Assembly (NCBI RefSeq): GCF_004795055.1
Contig: NZ_SSBJ01000008.1
Coordinates: forward strand, 1-64,000
Source: Streptomyces sp. A1136
GTDB lineage: Bacteria; Actinomycetota; Actinomycetes; Streptomycetales; Streptomycetaceae
Direction of reading: 5' to 3'
Length of the DNA stretch: 64,000 nt
Position numbers and translations under genes: made by a program
Shown: positions 1 to 9,804 of the stretch, piece by piece
Position numbering within the stretch: the stretch's first letter is position 1
Layout: each line of letters opens with the position of its first letter
Notes under the pieces: model-generated
Databases searched by the model: none
Told to the model about the DNA's origin: nothing
The model's input: only the letters and a program-made list of their open reading frames with translations

Positions 1-2
1 CG

Positions 3-44
3 GCCGCCGCCATCCTGGTACACCACCACCGCTGCCGCGCGTAG
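3..44 (+). CDS. Possible 3' end of a gene entering from the left edge
   Basis: The first bases read as an open frame of 13 codons (alanines, then a V-H-H-H-R stretch) ending in TAG at 42-44. The composition fits a Streptomyces C-terminus, but the piece is too short to identify and could be chance. Confidence 0.2.
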   Translation, partial: AAAILVHHHRCRA

Positions 45-637
45 GCCCTGTCGCCGGGGTCCCTCCCCCGGCCACCGCTGGGAGGTGCCCGCAGGCCCGG
101 GCCTCCCGGTACCGCAGCTCGCCCCGTGGTCGGGGCGCCGGAGTACGTCCAGTACCCCGGCGCCCCTCCGCCTTGCGAGGCACGGACCGGACGCCCCGGG
201 CCCCGACCGCGCCACTTTGACGACAGCACCTGGCCCCTGCCCGGGCCGGCGGCGAGACCCGTGGGGCCACCCCGGCCCGCCCGGGGCGCGCGGGGTGACG
301 CCGCCCTTCACCGGCGGCTCCCGGGCCGTGGGTCGACGCTGACGCATGCCCGGAAGCCGTCTCGCGCTCGGCGTGCGTCCCGCCGGGGTCGACGGCGGGT
401 TCCGGCTCGCCCCGCAGGCCGAGGAGCCGGCGGGCCCGACACCTTCCCCGACCCCCGCCGCACCGGTCATGGCGCGCGAAGGAACCGCCCTTCGCGGGAT
501 GGAGGGCGCCGGCACCGGGCCGGTGGGCGCGTAGGGGGCGGGCGGGAGGGGCGCCGTAGGCGCCCGCGCGCCCGGTTCCGGGTGGCGCGACGGGGCACGC
601 GTGTCAGGGACACGCTCGTCCGACGAAAAGGACCTCC
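45..637. other. Stretch without a supported gene
   Basis: No reading frame here combines a ribosome-binding site, sensible codon use and a recognisable protein. Frames that stay open (for example a 62-codon frame from 346) give low-complexity Pro/Gly/Arg peptides typical of antisense or noncoding GC-rich DNA. The stretch presumably holds the end of an upstream unit and the promoter of the small gene at 638. Confidence 0.5.
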
Positions 638-880
638 ATGCTCGCCGTCGCGCTGCTCACTCCCCCCGCCCTGCTGGCAGCCGTACTGGCCCTCGGGCGG
701 TACGAAGAACGCCTCCTGGGCGCACCGTCCGTCTCGCCCCCCGTCGCCGCGACCTCACCCCGCCGACCCTCGCTGCCGCCTCCCCCTCCCCCGCGGGCCC
801 ACCGGCCGCCCGGCGCACACGGTCGGCACGCGGCCGCCGGCAGGGTCACCCGCTTCCCCACGCGAAAGCAACTGGTTTGA
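638..880 (+). CDS. Small membrane-anchored protein, unknown function
   Basis: An 80-residue product with an AAGGA ribosome-binding site about seven bases before the ATG. Residues 1-21 form one hydrophobic segment rich in Leu, Ala and Val. The rest is polar and rich in Pro, Arg and Ala, as in many small single-pass Streptomyces envelope proteins. I do not recognise a family. It precedes the DJ-1-like gene on the same strand by 82 bases. The weak C-terminal composition leaves open that the frame is accidental after the membrane segment. Confidence 0.4.
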   Translation: MLAVALLTPPALLAAVLALGRYEERLLGAPSVSPPVAATSPRRPSLPPPPPPRAHRPPGAHGRHAAAGRVTRFPTRKQLV

Positions 881-962
881 GATGACTGTCGCCCGGCAAG
901 GGGCGATAGACGACAGGCGAAATAGGAACCTCGTCCCGATTTCACACAGGAAGGACCGTCCC

Positions 963-1496
963 ATGCGTGTGGCGTTTTTGACGGCTACGGAGGGCGTCGA
1001 GCAGGTCGAGCTCACAGAGCCGTGGCAAGCGGTGATCGACGCCGGCGGGCACCCGCAGCTCGTCTCCACCGAGTCGGGTCACGTCCAGGCGTTCAACCAC
1101 CTCGACAAAGCGGACACCTTCCCGGTCGACCTCGTCGTCTCCCGGGCCTCGGCGGCCGACTTCGACGGACTGGTCCTTCCGGGTGGCGTGGCCAACCCGG
1201 ACGCGCTGCGGACGGACACCGGAGCGGTGGAGTTCGTGCGGAGCTTCTTCGACGCCGGCAAGCCAGTCGCGGCGATCTGCCACGCGCCGTGGACCCTGAT
1301 CGAGGCGGACCGCGTCCGGGGCCGCACCCTGACCTCGTGGCCGAGCCTGCGCACGGACCTGGAGAACGCCGGCGCGTCCTGGGTCGACGAAGCCGTGAAG
1401 GTGTGCACGGCCGGCCCCAACACGCTCGTAACGAGCCGCAAGCCCGACGACCTGCCGGTCTTCTGCAAGACCTTCCTCACCGAGTTCAACCGCTGA
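963..1496 (+). CDS. DJ-1/PfpI family protein
   Basis: A 177-residue protein of the class I glutamine amidotransferase-like fold used by DJ-1, PfpI and Hsp31-type proteins, which act as deglycases, peptidases or stress chaperones. The nucleophile elbow A-I-C-H-A puts Cys106 beside His107, and Glu residues near 13-17 can supply the acidic partner. LPGG at 72-75 is the conserved strand-turn of the family. The length is normal. The ATG at 963 has an AGGAAGGA site eight bases upstream and the protein starts directly with the first beta strand (MRVAFLTA), so longer in-frame starts are unlikely. The next gene begins 16 bases after the stop, so the two are probably co-transcribed. The exact substrate cannot be told from sequence. 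Confidence 0.9.
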   Translation: MRVAFLTATEGVEQVELTEPWQAVIDAGGHPQLVSTESGHVQAFNHLDKADTFPVDLVVSRASAADFDGLVLPGGVANPDALRTDTGAVEFVRSFFDAGKPVAAICHAPWTLIEADRVRGRTLTSWPSLRTDLENAGASWVDEAVKVCTAGPNTLVTSRKPDDLPVFCKTFLTEFNR

Positions 1497-1512
1497 AGGG
1501 ACACGCTCGCCC

Positions 1513-1779
1513 ATGGGCATCATCGCCTGGATTCTGATCGGCCTCCTGGCCGGGCTCATCGCCAAGGCCATCACCCCCGGGAAAGACCCCGGCGGCTGCC
1601 TGATCACCATGCTGATCGGTATCGTCGGCGGCCTCCTCGGCGGCTGGCTCGGCAAGGTCATCTTCGGGGTGGACTCGATCAACGGCTTCTTCCACCTCTC
1701 GACGTGGATCGCGGCCGTCGTCGGTTCCGTCATCGTGCTGCTGGTCTACCGGCTGATCGCCGGACGCAGGAACGCCTGA
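1513..1779 (+). CDS. GlsB/YeaQ/YmgE family stress-response membrane protein
   Basis: An 88-residue, very hydrophobic protein of the transglycosylase-associated (GlsB/YeaQ) family. It shows the usual three membrane segments (about 4-22, 32-50 and 62-82) with glycine-zipper spacing such as G-I-V-G-G-L-L-G-G-W-L-G, and a short basic tail (GRR). Family members are general-stress envelope proteins whose biochemical role is unsettled. It lies 16 bases after the DJ-1-like gene and is followed at once by a strong terminator, so this is the last gene of the unit. Confidence 0.9.
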   Translation: MGIIAWILIGLLAGLIAKAITPGKDPGGCLITMLIGIVGGLLGGWLGKVIFGVDSINGFFHLSTWIAAVVGSVIVLLVYRLIAGRRNA

Positions 1780-1794
1780 CGGCGTCCGCGTTCG

Positions 1795-1829
1795 AAGCCG
1801 GCCCCCGCTCCGTCGCGAGGGCCGGCTTT
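1795..1829 (+). terminator. Intrinsic-type terminator after the GlsB-like gene
   Basis: The arms AAGCCGGCCC and GGGCCGGCTT form a ten-pair perfect stem around a 15-base loop, starting 16 bases after the stop codon. The stem ends in TTTC. It separates this unit from the convergent FUSC gene. Confidence 0.75.
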
Positions 1830-1954
1830 CGTCGGTCCGAATCCGGGCGCGGCCGCCATGGCCGGTCACGGGCCGCACACCATCACCCGCCACCGCGACC
1901 GACGCCCGCCCGCCCGCCCGCCCGTGGCGCCGTAGCGCCGGGCGGGCTCCGTCA

Positions 1955-3190
1955 CTACCAGCGAAGCCGACGGCTGCGGCTCTCCTCCGCTCCGGGACGG
2001 CCGCGCAGCTGACCGGCCAGGCGGTGCAGCCGCGGGAAGCGCTCGCGCCGCATCCGCGAGTGCCGGTCGAGTTCCTCGATGAGCCGCTCGGAACGTTTCT
2101 CCACGCCGAGTTCGTCCAGGACCCGGTCCGCTTCGGCGAGCAGCGCGCCCGAGAGCTGCCACTCGGCGGGGTGGGTGCGGACCTGCTCCAGAAGCAGGCC
2201 CGCGAGGTGGTCCCGGCTCAGACGGGCCGTCTTGAGCTCCTCGGTCAGCCGGCTCTCGGCTTCCTCGGCGTTGGCGCTGACCTGGGCGGTGATCAGCTGG
2301 GCGAAACTCTCGACGGCGACGGCCGTGTGCGCGTACAACTCGCGCAGCGCCTGCGCGATGTGGGTCGGGAAGAGGGGTTCGGCGGGCCGCGCGTGGGCCA
2401 GGTCGGTCAGGGTCCGGCAGGAGACGCGCAGCACCACCGCGCAGATCTCCAGGGTGTCCAGCCCGGTGCGCAGCACCAGACGGGACAGGAGGCCTTCGCG
2501 CACGCGCGGGTTCAGTCGCAGGCTGTCCTCGGCCTGCCGGAGCGCGGCGTCGACCTGGGCGATGTCGTTGTCGAGCCGGCGCGCCTCGTGCAGACGGGCG
2601 GCGGCCTTCTCCACCGTGGTGTGTTGGTCGAGTTCGTCGGTGATGTGCACCATCAGGGCCCGCATCCGCCGGGCGAGGTCGGTGATCGCCTCGCTGGCCG
2701 GCCCGACCCACACGGGCGGTACGAACAGCACGTTGAACAGCAGGCCGACGGCAGCGCCGATCAGGGTTTCCAACACCCGGTCCCAGGCGGTGTCCGCCAC
2801 CCGGGTGACGCCGAGGACCAGCATGGCGCTGATCGCGACCTCCGGCACGAACTCGCCGGCCTTCACCAGCGGGCCGATGGTGAGGGAGACCAGGATGATC
2901 AGACCGAGGCTCCACCAGGTCAACCCCACCAGTGCGCTGAACCCGATCGCGAGCAGCACCCCCGCCACCACGGAGTTGACCCGACGGATGCCGGTGGTGA
3001 GGGTCGAGTAGAGGGTGACCTGTACGACGAGCAGCGCGGTGAGCGGGGCGGTCAGCGGGGCGGGTTCACCGCTGAGCCGCAGGGCGACGACATAGGCGAT
3101 CACGGCGGCCGCGGTGGAACGGACGGTCTGGACGACAGCGGGCTCCCGGTGTCGGCGCACCAGCTGACGCAGTGGAGCAGAGAATGACAT
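1955..3190 (-). CDS. FUSC/ArAE family aromatic-acid exporter-like membrane protein
   Basis: A 411-residue protein of the fusaric-acid-resistance / aromatic acid exporter (FUSC, formerly DUF939) superfamily. The first 170 residues hold about six closely spaced membrane segments, ending near V-P-P-V-W-V. The remainder is a long soluble, mostly helical and charged domain (about 175-411) with conserved R-R-M/R-L-D-N-D type helices. This is the half-size arrangement common in actinobacteria. The ATG at 3190 follows a strong GGGAAGGGG site. It is divergent from the hemerythrin gene across 165 bases. The substrate is unknown; export of organic acids is inferred from the family only. Confidence 0.85.
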   Translation of the reverse strand: MSFSAPLRQLVRRHREPAVVQTVRSTAAAVIAYVVALRLSGEPAPLTAPLTALLVVQVTLYSTLTTGIRRVNSVVAGVLLAIGFSALVGLTWWSLGLIILVSLTIGPLVKAGEFVPEVAISAMLVLGVTRVADTAWDRVLETLIGAAVGLLFNVLFVPPVWVGPASEAITDLARRMRALMVHITDELDQHTTVEKAAARLHEARRLDNDIAQVDAALRQAEDSLRLNPRVREGLLSRLVLRTGLDTLEICAVVLRVSCRTLTDLAHARPAEPLFPTHIAQALRELYAHTAVAVESFAQLITAQVSANAEEAESRLTEELKTARLSRDHLAGLLLEQVRTHPAEWQLSGALLAEADRVLDELGVEKRSERLIEELDRHSRMRRERFPRLHRLAGQLRGRPGAEESRSRRLRW

Positions 3191-3355
3191 GACCCGCCCC
3201 TTCCCCTTCGTATGAAGATCAACGCCGCCCGGCGCACGCGGTACACACCGGATATGTCACGACACGCTACGTGAGGACCAATCCGGTGGGCGCCCACCTC
3301 GCGGCGCTTGACTGGGGGGCCGGACCGGACCGACTGGACGAGCGAGGAGAGACGC

Positions 3356-3916
3356 ATGGGACACGGCGGCGACGTCATCGCGGAACTGACCACGGACCAC
3401 GAGGAGGTGGAGGAGCTCTTCACCAAGATCCAGGCACTGCCGCCGGGCGACGCGCGCAGGAAGCACCACGCGGATCAGGCCATCATGGAGCTGGTCCGAC
3501 ACTCCGTGGCCGAGGAGTCCTACCTCTACCCGGCCGTCCGCGAGCACCTCCCCGAGGGCGACAGCATCGCGGACAAGGAGCTGGAGGACCACGCGATGGC
3601 CGAGCGCACCATGAAGGACCTGGAGGGCTGCGACGCGGACGACCCTCGTTTCGACGCCCTGATGACCAAGCTCATGGCGGAGATCCGGGCGCACGTGGCC
3701 GACGAGGAGAACAACCTGTTCCCGCAGCTGCGCGCGGCCTGTACGCCGGACATGCTGAACAAGCTCGGCGACAAGGTGCGTCAGGCGAAGAAGACGGCGC
3801 CGACCCGTCCGCACCCCTCGGCGCCCGACAAGCCGCCGGCGAACAAGCTGCTCGCTCCCGGCGTGGGCATGGTCGACCGCCTCCGCGACGCGATGAGCGG
3901 ACGGGGCAAGGACTGA
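3356..3916 (+). CDS. Hemerythrin HHE domain protein
   Basis: A 186-residue soluble protein with a four-helix hemerythrin-like cation-binding domain at about 5-130. Candidate di-iron ligands are His15 (D-H-E-E-V), His49 with Glu53, His79 (E-D-H) and His113 with Glu117 (H-V-A-D-E-E). This is the HHE pattern of bacterial proteins that bind oxygen or nitric oxide or sense oxidative stress. The C-terminal 50 residues are a basic, proline-rich linker ending in a short helix (V-D-R-L-R-D-A-M). The start at 3356 has a GAGGAGAG site; the earlier in-frame ATG at 3308 has none and adds an unrelated tail. Confidence 0.9.
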   Translation: MGHGGDVIAELTTDHEEVEELFTKIQALPPGDARRKHHADQAIMELVRHSVAEESYLYPAVREHLPEGDSIADKELEDHAMAERTMKDLEGCDADDPRFDALMTKLMAEIRAHVADEENNLFPQLRAACTPDMLNKLGDKVRQAKKTAPTRPHPSAPDKPPANKLLAPGVGMVDRLRDAMSGRGKD

Positions 3917-4153
3917 CGTGCCCGCAGGGCGGTGGCGCCGCGGGCCGCCCCTCCGGCACCGCGGCCGCCGCTCGCGCGCGGGCTCGGAGCGGCCGTCCGG
4001 CCCGGCACCGCGACGGGGTGGGGACTGCGGCGGCCGCCGCGCGTCACCGCAGGAGGTATCGGGAAAACCGCCGCACACGCGACACATGGCCCGGCAGAGC
4101 CACGGGCAGGCGGAGAAGACGAACCTCAAGGCGCCCTCAGGGAGACCGCGCCC

Positions 4154-4558
4154 ATGGACACCTCTCTCGCCCGGCACACTGTCACGCTCCGCCCGGAGCC
4201 GGGGGCCAACGCCGTCGCCCGCGACACCGCCACCCGCTTTCTGGCCGACGCCCGGGACCACGGCCGTCCCGTACCGGACCCGGCACCGGACACGCTGCTG
4301 CTCCTGGTCACCGAACTCGTCACCAACGCCCTGCGGCACACCGAGGGTCCCTGCACCCTCCGTCTGACGCTCCACCCCCGGGCCATCGACGTCGACGTCA
4401 CGGACACCAGCCCGCAGCGGCCCACGCCCCGCGCACCCGACCACCGGGGGAGCGGCGGTTGGGGCTGGAACCTCGTGCACCACCTCACCGAATACGTGGA
4501 CATCCGGCCCACCCCCGACGGGGGCAAGACGATCCACGCCCGGATTTCCCTGGAGTGA
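4154..4558 (+). CDS. Anti-sigma-factor-type ATP-binding protein (HATPase_c_2)
   Basis: A 134-residue single-domain ATPase of the RsbW/SpoIIAB-like group, the serine kinase or anti-sigma branch of partner-switching systems. The N box E-L-V-T-N-A-L-R-H is at 54-62 (Glu54, Asn58), the G1-type D-V-T-D-T at 81-85, and the glycine-rich G2 lid G-G-W-G-W-N-L-V at 101-108. Streptomyces genomes carry dozens of these small solo ATPases. The ATG at 4154 has an AGGGAGA site. The next gene on the strand encodes an ANTAR-type protein, and several SpoIIE phosphatases lie in the same window, but no sigma factor is adjacent, so the partner is unknown. Confidence 0.88.
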   Translation: MDTSLARHTVTLRPEPGANAVARDTATRFLADARDHGRPVPDPAPDTLLLLVTELVTNALRHTEGPCTLRLTLHPRAIDVDVTDTSPQRPTPRAPDHRGSGGWGWNLVHHLTEYVDIRPTPDGGKTIHARISLE

Positions 4559-4674
4559 CCTCCGGACGGCCGGAACCCGCCGCTGACCGCGATTTGACCG
4601 CGTACCGGGATACGGGATGCCCGATACCGGGCAGTCTGGCGTGTAACGGCATGACAAGCGGAGGCGACGAGCGG

Positions 4675-5238
4675 ATGACCGAGACACCCACACCCCGTCG
4701 TCGCCGAACGTCCGCGGCGGCCGGCGACCCCTCGCTCGACGCCGCGACGGCGGCCCGCGCGCGCATGGCGCGGGCGACGGGAGTCCTCATGGCCCTGGTC
4801 CCCTGTAGTGCCGAAACGGCCCGGCGGCTGCTGGCTGCCGCCGCGGAGGAGGCGGGCACCACGGTGGAGGAGAGCTGCAAGGCTGCCGTGGCACTGCTCA
4901 CCGGCCAGGACGAACCCACTTCGCTCCGGCAGGCGCTGCGCACCGCGATGCGCCTGGCCCGGTCGGGGCCGGAGCAGGGGCCGGGGGCCCGACTGCTGCC
5001 CCGGGCGGAGGTGTTGCGCGAGCACATCGCCCGCTTCCGGGCACTGCGCCGGGAGCTGCTGCGGGCTCCGGAGGACCTGGCCCTCCAGAGTCGGCTCGAC
5101 GACGCCACGTACACGTTGTGCGTGATGATGGGCCGCCGGACGCCCCACGACGCTCTCAAGGCCGCCGAGTCGCTGGTGGGCGCGCGGCCACGGCCCGGCG
5201 AGGGTGCGGAGGGCCGCAGCGGCCCACGGGAGAGCTGA
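4675..5238 (+). CDS. ANTAR-like domain protein
   Basis: A 187-residue protein with a divergent ANTAR-type helical region at about 31-77 (A-T-G-V-L-M-A, then C-S-A-E-T-A-R-R-L-L). ANTAR domains bind tandem hairpins in nascent RNA and act as antiterminators. The usual upstream receiver or GAF domain is missing. Instead a second helical region follows (about 95-165), with no family I can name. GGAGG lies 11 bases before the ATG at 4675; an in-frame ATG at 4651 is an alternative but sits before that site. The gene ends at a 15-pair bidirectional terminator. The ANTAR call rests on spacing of hydrophobic and Ala/Cys positions. Confidence 0.6.
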   Translation: MTETPTPRRRRTSAAAGDPSLDAATAARARMARATGVLMALVPCSAETARRLLAAAAEEAGTTVEESCKAAVALLTGQDEPTSLRQALRTAMRLARSGPEQGPGARLLPRAEVLREHIARFRALRRELLRAPEDLALQSRLDDATYTLCVMMGRRTPHDALKAAESLVGARPRPGEGAEGRSGPRES

Positions 5239-5322
5239 GGCTCCCTGACGCCGGCTCGGCCCGGGCGCCTGACGCCGACCCCGGCCGGCTCGACATCGGG
5301 ACGGCCGCCGACCGGTACGACG

Positions 5323-5356
5323 ACGGCTCCGCCCGGTACACACCGGGCGGAGCCGT
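5323..5356. terminator. Bidirectional terminator between convergent ANTAR and csbD genes
   Basis: A perfect 15-pair inverted repeat (5323-5337 with 5342-5356) closes a four-base ACAC loop. It sits midway between the stop codons of two convergent genes, the normal place for a shared terminator. Confidence 0.85.
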
Positions 5357-5380
5357 TCGACCGTCAGGTTCGGGCGGGTG

Positions 5381-5575
5381 TCAGAGCGAACCCCTCGTGC
5401 CCTTGGTGTCCTTCGCGCCCTTGGCCTTGGTCTTGGTGTCTTTCAGCGCGTCCTTCGCCTTGCCCTTGGCCTGGTCCATCTTTCCCTCGGCGGCCATCCG
5501 GTCGTTGCCGGTGGCCTTGCCCGCGGTCTCCTTGATCTTGCCCTTGGCCTTGTCCATACCGCCCTTGCCGGCCAT
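5381..5575 (-). CDS. csbD: CsbD family stress protein
   Basis: A 64-residue, very hydrophilic Lys/Ala/Gly/Asp-rich protein with the CsbD signature K-A-K-G-K-I-K-E at 9-16 and G-K-M-D-Q-A-K-G-K at 31-39. CsbD proteins accumulate in the SigB general-stress response; their molecular job is not established. The ATG follows a strong AGGAGGAGG site. It lies downstream of the DUF4235 gene on the same strand and ends at a 15-pair terminator. The length and composition are typical. Confidence 0.92.
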   Translation of the reverse strand: MAGKGGMDKAKGKIKETAGKATGNDRMAAEGKMDQAKGKAKDALKDTKTKAKGAKDTKGTRGSL

Positions 5576-5611
5576 GAGGACCTCCTCCTCGGCTCGAATT
5601 CGACTGGGTGT

Positions 5612-5630
5612 GCCCGCCCGTCAGGCGGGC
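5612..5630 (-). terminator. Hairpin overlapping the DUF4235 stop codon
   Basis: GCCCGCC (5612-5618) and GGCGGGC (5624-5630) pair across a five-base loop that contains the DUF4235 stop codon (5621-5623). There is no T tract, so partial attenuation or mRNA end protection between DUF4235 and csbD is as likely as termination. Confidence 0.35.
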
Positions 5631-5887
5631 CAGGTGCCCGAGACGCGTCGTACGGCGGTGGCCCCGCCGCGTTCGACAGCGGCCTTGACCACGGCGAAAA
5701 TCGCCCCTTGCAGGGCAGCCGCGAGCAGGATCTCGCGCCATGCCCTGCCCTCGTCCGTGGCGTCCGGCGCGTCGTCCTCGTGGCCCGCCAGCTTCCAGAC
5801 CTGTTTGAACGTCACGCCCGCCAGCATGCCGGCGGCGGCGCCGAGCGCCAGTCCCACCGGCTTGTAGGCGATCTTGGCCTTGTTCAC
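5621..5887 (-). CDS. DUF4235 domain membrane protein
   Basis: An 88-residue protein matching the DUF4235 pattern: K-I-A-Y-K-P-V-G at 5-12, then a glycine-rich membrane segment (about 10-28), a short charged loop with W-R-E-I-L-L, and a second hydrophobic helix (about 53-70) ending in V-E-R-G-G-A. The family is small integral membrane proteins of unknown function, common in actinobacteria and often near stress genes. The start is the GTG at 5887, preceded by AAGGAG; a much longer open frame exists upstream but lies antisense to the MpaB-like gene. It is followed by csbD. Confidence 0.85.
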   Translation of the reverse strand: MNKAKIAYKPVGLALGAAAGMLAGVTFKQVWKLAGHEDDAPDATDEGRAWREILLAAALQGAIFAVVKAAVERGGATAVRRVSGTWPA

Positions 5888-5997
5888 CGTCCGCGCTCCT
5901 TCCGTCGGCCCCGCGATGATGTCCGGAGCGACCTCCGCAGCGGCGTCTGCCCCACCGCCGCCGGGATAAGCCCGGCCTCCGGCGGGTTTTCGCGCCG

Positions 5998-6888
5998 TCA
6001 GTGCGGCCCGATCGGCTCCTCGCGGGGCGGCAGGGAGCCCATCGCCCACCGGATGGTCCCGGTCAACGCCCGCCCGGACAGGCGTACGAGGTCGTCGGGC
6101 AGGTAGGGCGCGGTACGCAGACCCAGCATGGTGCGGGCCCACGGCGGCAGCAAGCGGACGGCGTTGGACGCCAGGACGGTGTACGGGCCGCGGGCCGCCC
6201 AGGGCAGCGGCGGCTCGCGGAGGATGAAACGCGCCGCGTCCAGCGCCTCCGGTGTGGCCCGCAGTTCCGGGCGGTAGGCGGCGAGCCGCGCGGCGAGCGA
6301 GGCGCGGTCGTCCGGTGGGTCGGGTATGCCGAGCGCGCGGGCGACCCGGGCGGTGTCGGCGACGTACGCGTCGCAACCGGCGCCGTCCAGGGGGTGGGTG
6401 CCGAACCGCTGGTGGGCGCGCAGGAAGCTGTCGACCTCCGCCACGTGGACCCAGCACAGCAGGTGCGGATCGGCCGCGTGGTAGGGCTCCCCGGAGGCCG
6501 TGGTGCCCCGGATGCGTTCGTGCACCTCGCGCACCCGGTCGACGGCGTGCTGGGCGTCCTCGACGGTGGCGTAGGTGGTGAACGCGAGGAAGGTGCTGGT
6601 GCGCTGGAGGCGCCCCCAGGGGTCGCCCCTGAAACCGGAGTGCGCGGCGACGGCGGCCATCGCACGCGGGTGCAGGGACTGCAACAGGAGCGCGCTGAGG
6701 CCGCCGATGAACATGGACGCGTCCCCGTGGACGGTGCGGATGGGCCGTTCGGGGCCGAACCAGCGGGGGCCGGGGGTGCCGTGGATGCGGGCGCGGTTCT
6801 GTCGCCCCGTCGGCCCGGCCACATGGGCGAACAGGCTCGTCCCGATCCGCTCCCGCAGGCCCTGGCCCCGGTCCGGTCCCTCGGACAT
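5998..6888 (-). CDS. MpaB/DUF2236 family oxygenase-like protein
   Basis: A 296-residue protein of the DUF2236 family, which includes the b-type haem oxygenase MpaB and rubber oxygenase Lcp relatives. Conserved features are G-D-A-S-M-F-I-G-G with L-H-P-R-A-M (about 55-78, candidate haem histidine 73), F-T-T-Y, and D-P-H-L-L-C-W-V-H (140-148). It is helical and has no signal peptide. The ATG at 6888 is seven bases after GGGAG; a GTG two codons earlier is possible. Actinobacteria carry many paralogues with unknown substrates. Nothing adjacent reveals the substrate; the upstream gene is phosphoglucomutase, 83 bases away. Confidence 0.85.
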   Translation of the reverse strand: MSEGPDRGQGLRERIGTSLFAHVAGPTGRQNRARIHGTPGPRWFGPERPIRTVHGDASMFIGGLSALLLQSLHPRAMAAVAAHSGFRGDPWGRLQRTSTFLAFTTYATVEDAQHAVDRVREVHERIRGTTASGEPYHAADPHLLCWVHVAEVDSFLRAHQRFGTHPLDGAGCDAYVADTARVARALGIPDPPDDRASLAARLAAYRPELRATPEALDAARFILREPPLPWAARGPYTVLASNAVRLLPPWARTMLGLRTAPYLPDDLVRLSGRALTGTIRWAMGSLPPREEPIGPH

Positions 6889-6971
6889 CCTCACGCTCCC
6901 ATCCTCCCGCGCGGCCGGGCGGCCCGGGAACCCCCGGGACGCCCGGCCCGCGCCGGTCCGGTTCGCCGGGG

Positions 6972-8612
<1,641 letters not shown>

Positions 8613-8844
8613 CCGTTCGCTCCTCCGTACTGGTCGGGACTCCCGACGGGGTCCGCGCCGCTCCATGGTCGTGCCGGAGGCGGACGCGGCCGGGCCCCGG
8701 GCCCCGCCGCTCCGATCCGCCCCCCACACGGCCTACCCAGCGAGGGCGACTCCTACCGGCCCCGTTCGCTGCGTTCGTCCGGGTTTGGGGCAGCGGTGAG
8801 CGGTTAGCCGCAGCGTGCCGGGGCACGCGCGGCAGCGTCCGCGT

Positions 8845-8881
8845 GCTTCGGTACGGCCCCCGCGAGCGGGGGCGTCGAAGC
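8845..8881 (+). promoter_or_regulatory. Leader hairpin before the dehydrogenase gene
   Basis: GCTTCG (8845-8850) pairs with CGAAGC (8876-8881), and inside it GCCCCC pairs with GGGGGC around GCGAGC. The structure ends seven bases before the GAGGAGG site of the next gene. It has no T tract, so a role in leader stability or translation is more likely than termination. Confidence 0.4.
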
Positions 8882-8903
8882 GCTTTCGAGGAGGTTGTGC
8901 CAC

Positions 8904-9791
8904 GTGGAACGCAGCAGCGGGGCCCCTGACCCCACCACCATGTACCCCCGGCCGGAATTCCCCCGACAGGAGCAGGAGCACCCGGGACGGACCGGGGCGA
9001 TGGACCCGGTACCCGACCACGGTGAGACGTCCTACCGGGGCCACGGTCTGTTGGAGGACCGCAAGACCGTGATCACGGGCGGTGACTCCGGCATCGGCCG
9101 GGCGGTCGCGATCGCCTACGCGCGCGAGGGCGCCGACGTGCTCTTCACCTACCTGCCCGGGGAAGAGGAGGACGCCCGGCAGACCGAGCGGCTGGTGGAG
9201 GAGGCGGGCCGCAAGGCGGTGGCCGTGGCCTGTGACATCCGCGAGGAGGAACAGTGCCGGGCGCTGGTGGAGCGGGCGGTCACCGAGTTCGGTCGCATCG
9301 ACGTACTGGTCAACAACGCCGCCTACCAGATGGCACAGCCCGAGGGGATCTCCGCGATCACCACCGAGCAGTTCGACCGGGTCGTGCGCACCAACCTGTA
9401 CGGGATGTTCTGGCTGTCCAAGATGGCCCTGCCCCACATCCCGTCGGGCGGGAGCATCATCAACACCACCTCCGTCCAGGCCTACAAGCCCAGCCCGCCG
9501 CTGCTGGACTACGCCATGACCAAGGGCGCCATCGTCACCTTCACGCAGGGCCTGGCCCAGATGACGGCGTCCGACGGCATCCGGGTCAACGCCGTCGCGC
9601 CCGGGCCCGTGTGGACTCCACTGATCCCGGCCACGATGCCGGAGACCGGCGACTTCGGCGCCCAGTCGCCGCTGGGCCGACCGGCCCAGCCCGCCGAACT
9701 GGCCCCCGCGTACGTCTTCCTCGCCTCGACCCAGGCGAGCTATCTCACCGCGGAGATCCTCAACGCCACCGGCGGGACGCCGCTCCCCTGA
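8904..9791 (+). CDS. SDR family oxidoreductase (GsiB/YhdF-like)
   Basis: A 295-residue short-chain dehydrogenase with a 45-residue proline-rich N-terminal extension, as in the YhdF/YdaD general-stress group. The NAD(P) motif is T-G-G-D-S-G-I-G, the N-N-A-A motif follows the fourth strand, and the active-site pair is Y-A-M-T-K with an upstream Ser in N-T-T-S. The C-terminal Y-L-T-A-E-I-L-N-A-T-G-G is typical. The GTG at 8904 is nine bases after GAGGAGG. It is 13 bases before an M20-family hydrolase, so the two are likely co-transcribed. The substrate is unknown. Confidence 0.88.
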   Translation: MERSSGAPDPTTMYPRPEFPRQEQEHPGRTGAMDPVPDHGETSYRGHGLLEDRKTVITGGDSGIGRAVAIAYAREGADVLFTYLPGEEEDARQTERLVEEAGRKAVAVACDIREEEQCRALVERAVTEFGRIDVLVNNAAYQMAQPEGISAITTEQFDRVVRTNLYGMFWLSKMALPHIPSGGSIINTTSVQAYKPSPPLLDYAMTKGAIVTFTQGLAQMTASDGIRVNAVAPGPVWTPLIPATMPETGDFGAQSPLGRPAQPAELAPAYVFLASTQASYLTAEILNATGGTPLP

Positions 9792-9804
9792 CATCGGAGG
9801 ACAT

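Noticed and set aside
346..534. 62-codon plus-strand frame in the left intergenic region
   Set aside because: No ribosome-binding site, low-complexity Gly/Pro/Ala peptide, no family.
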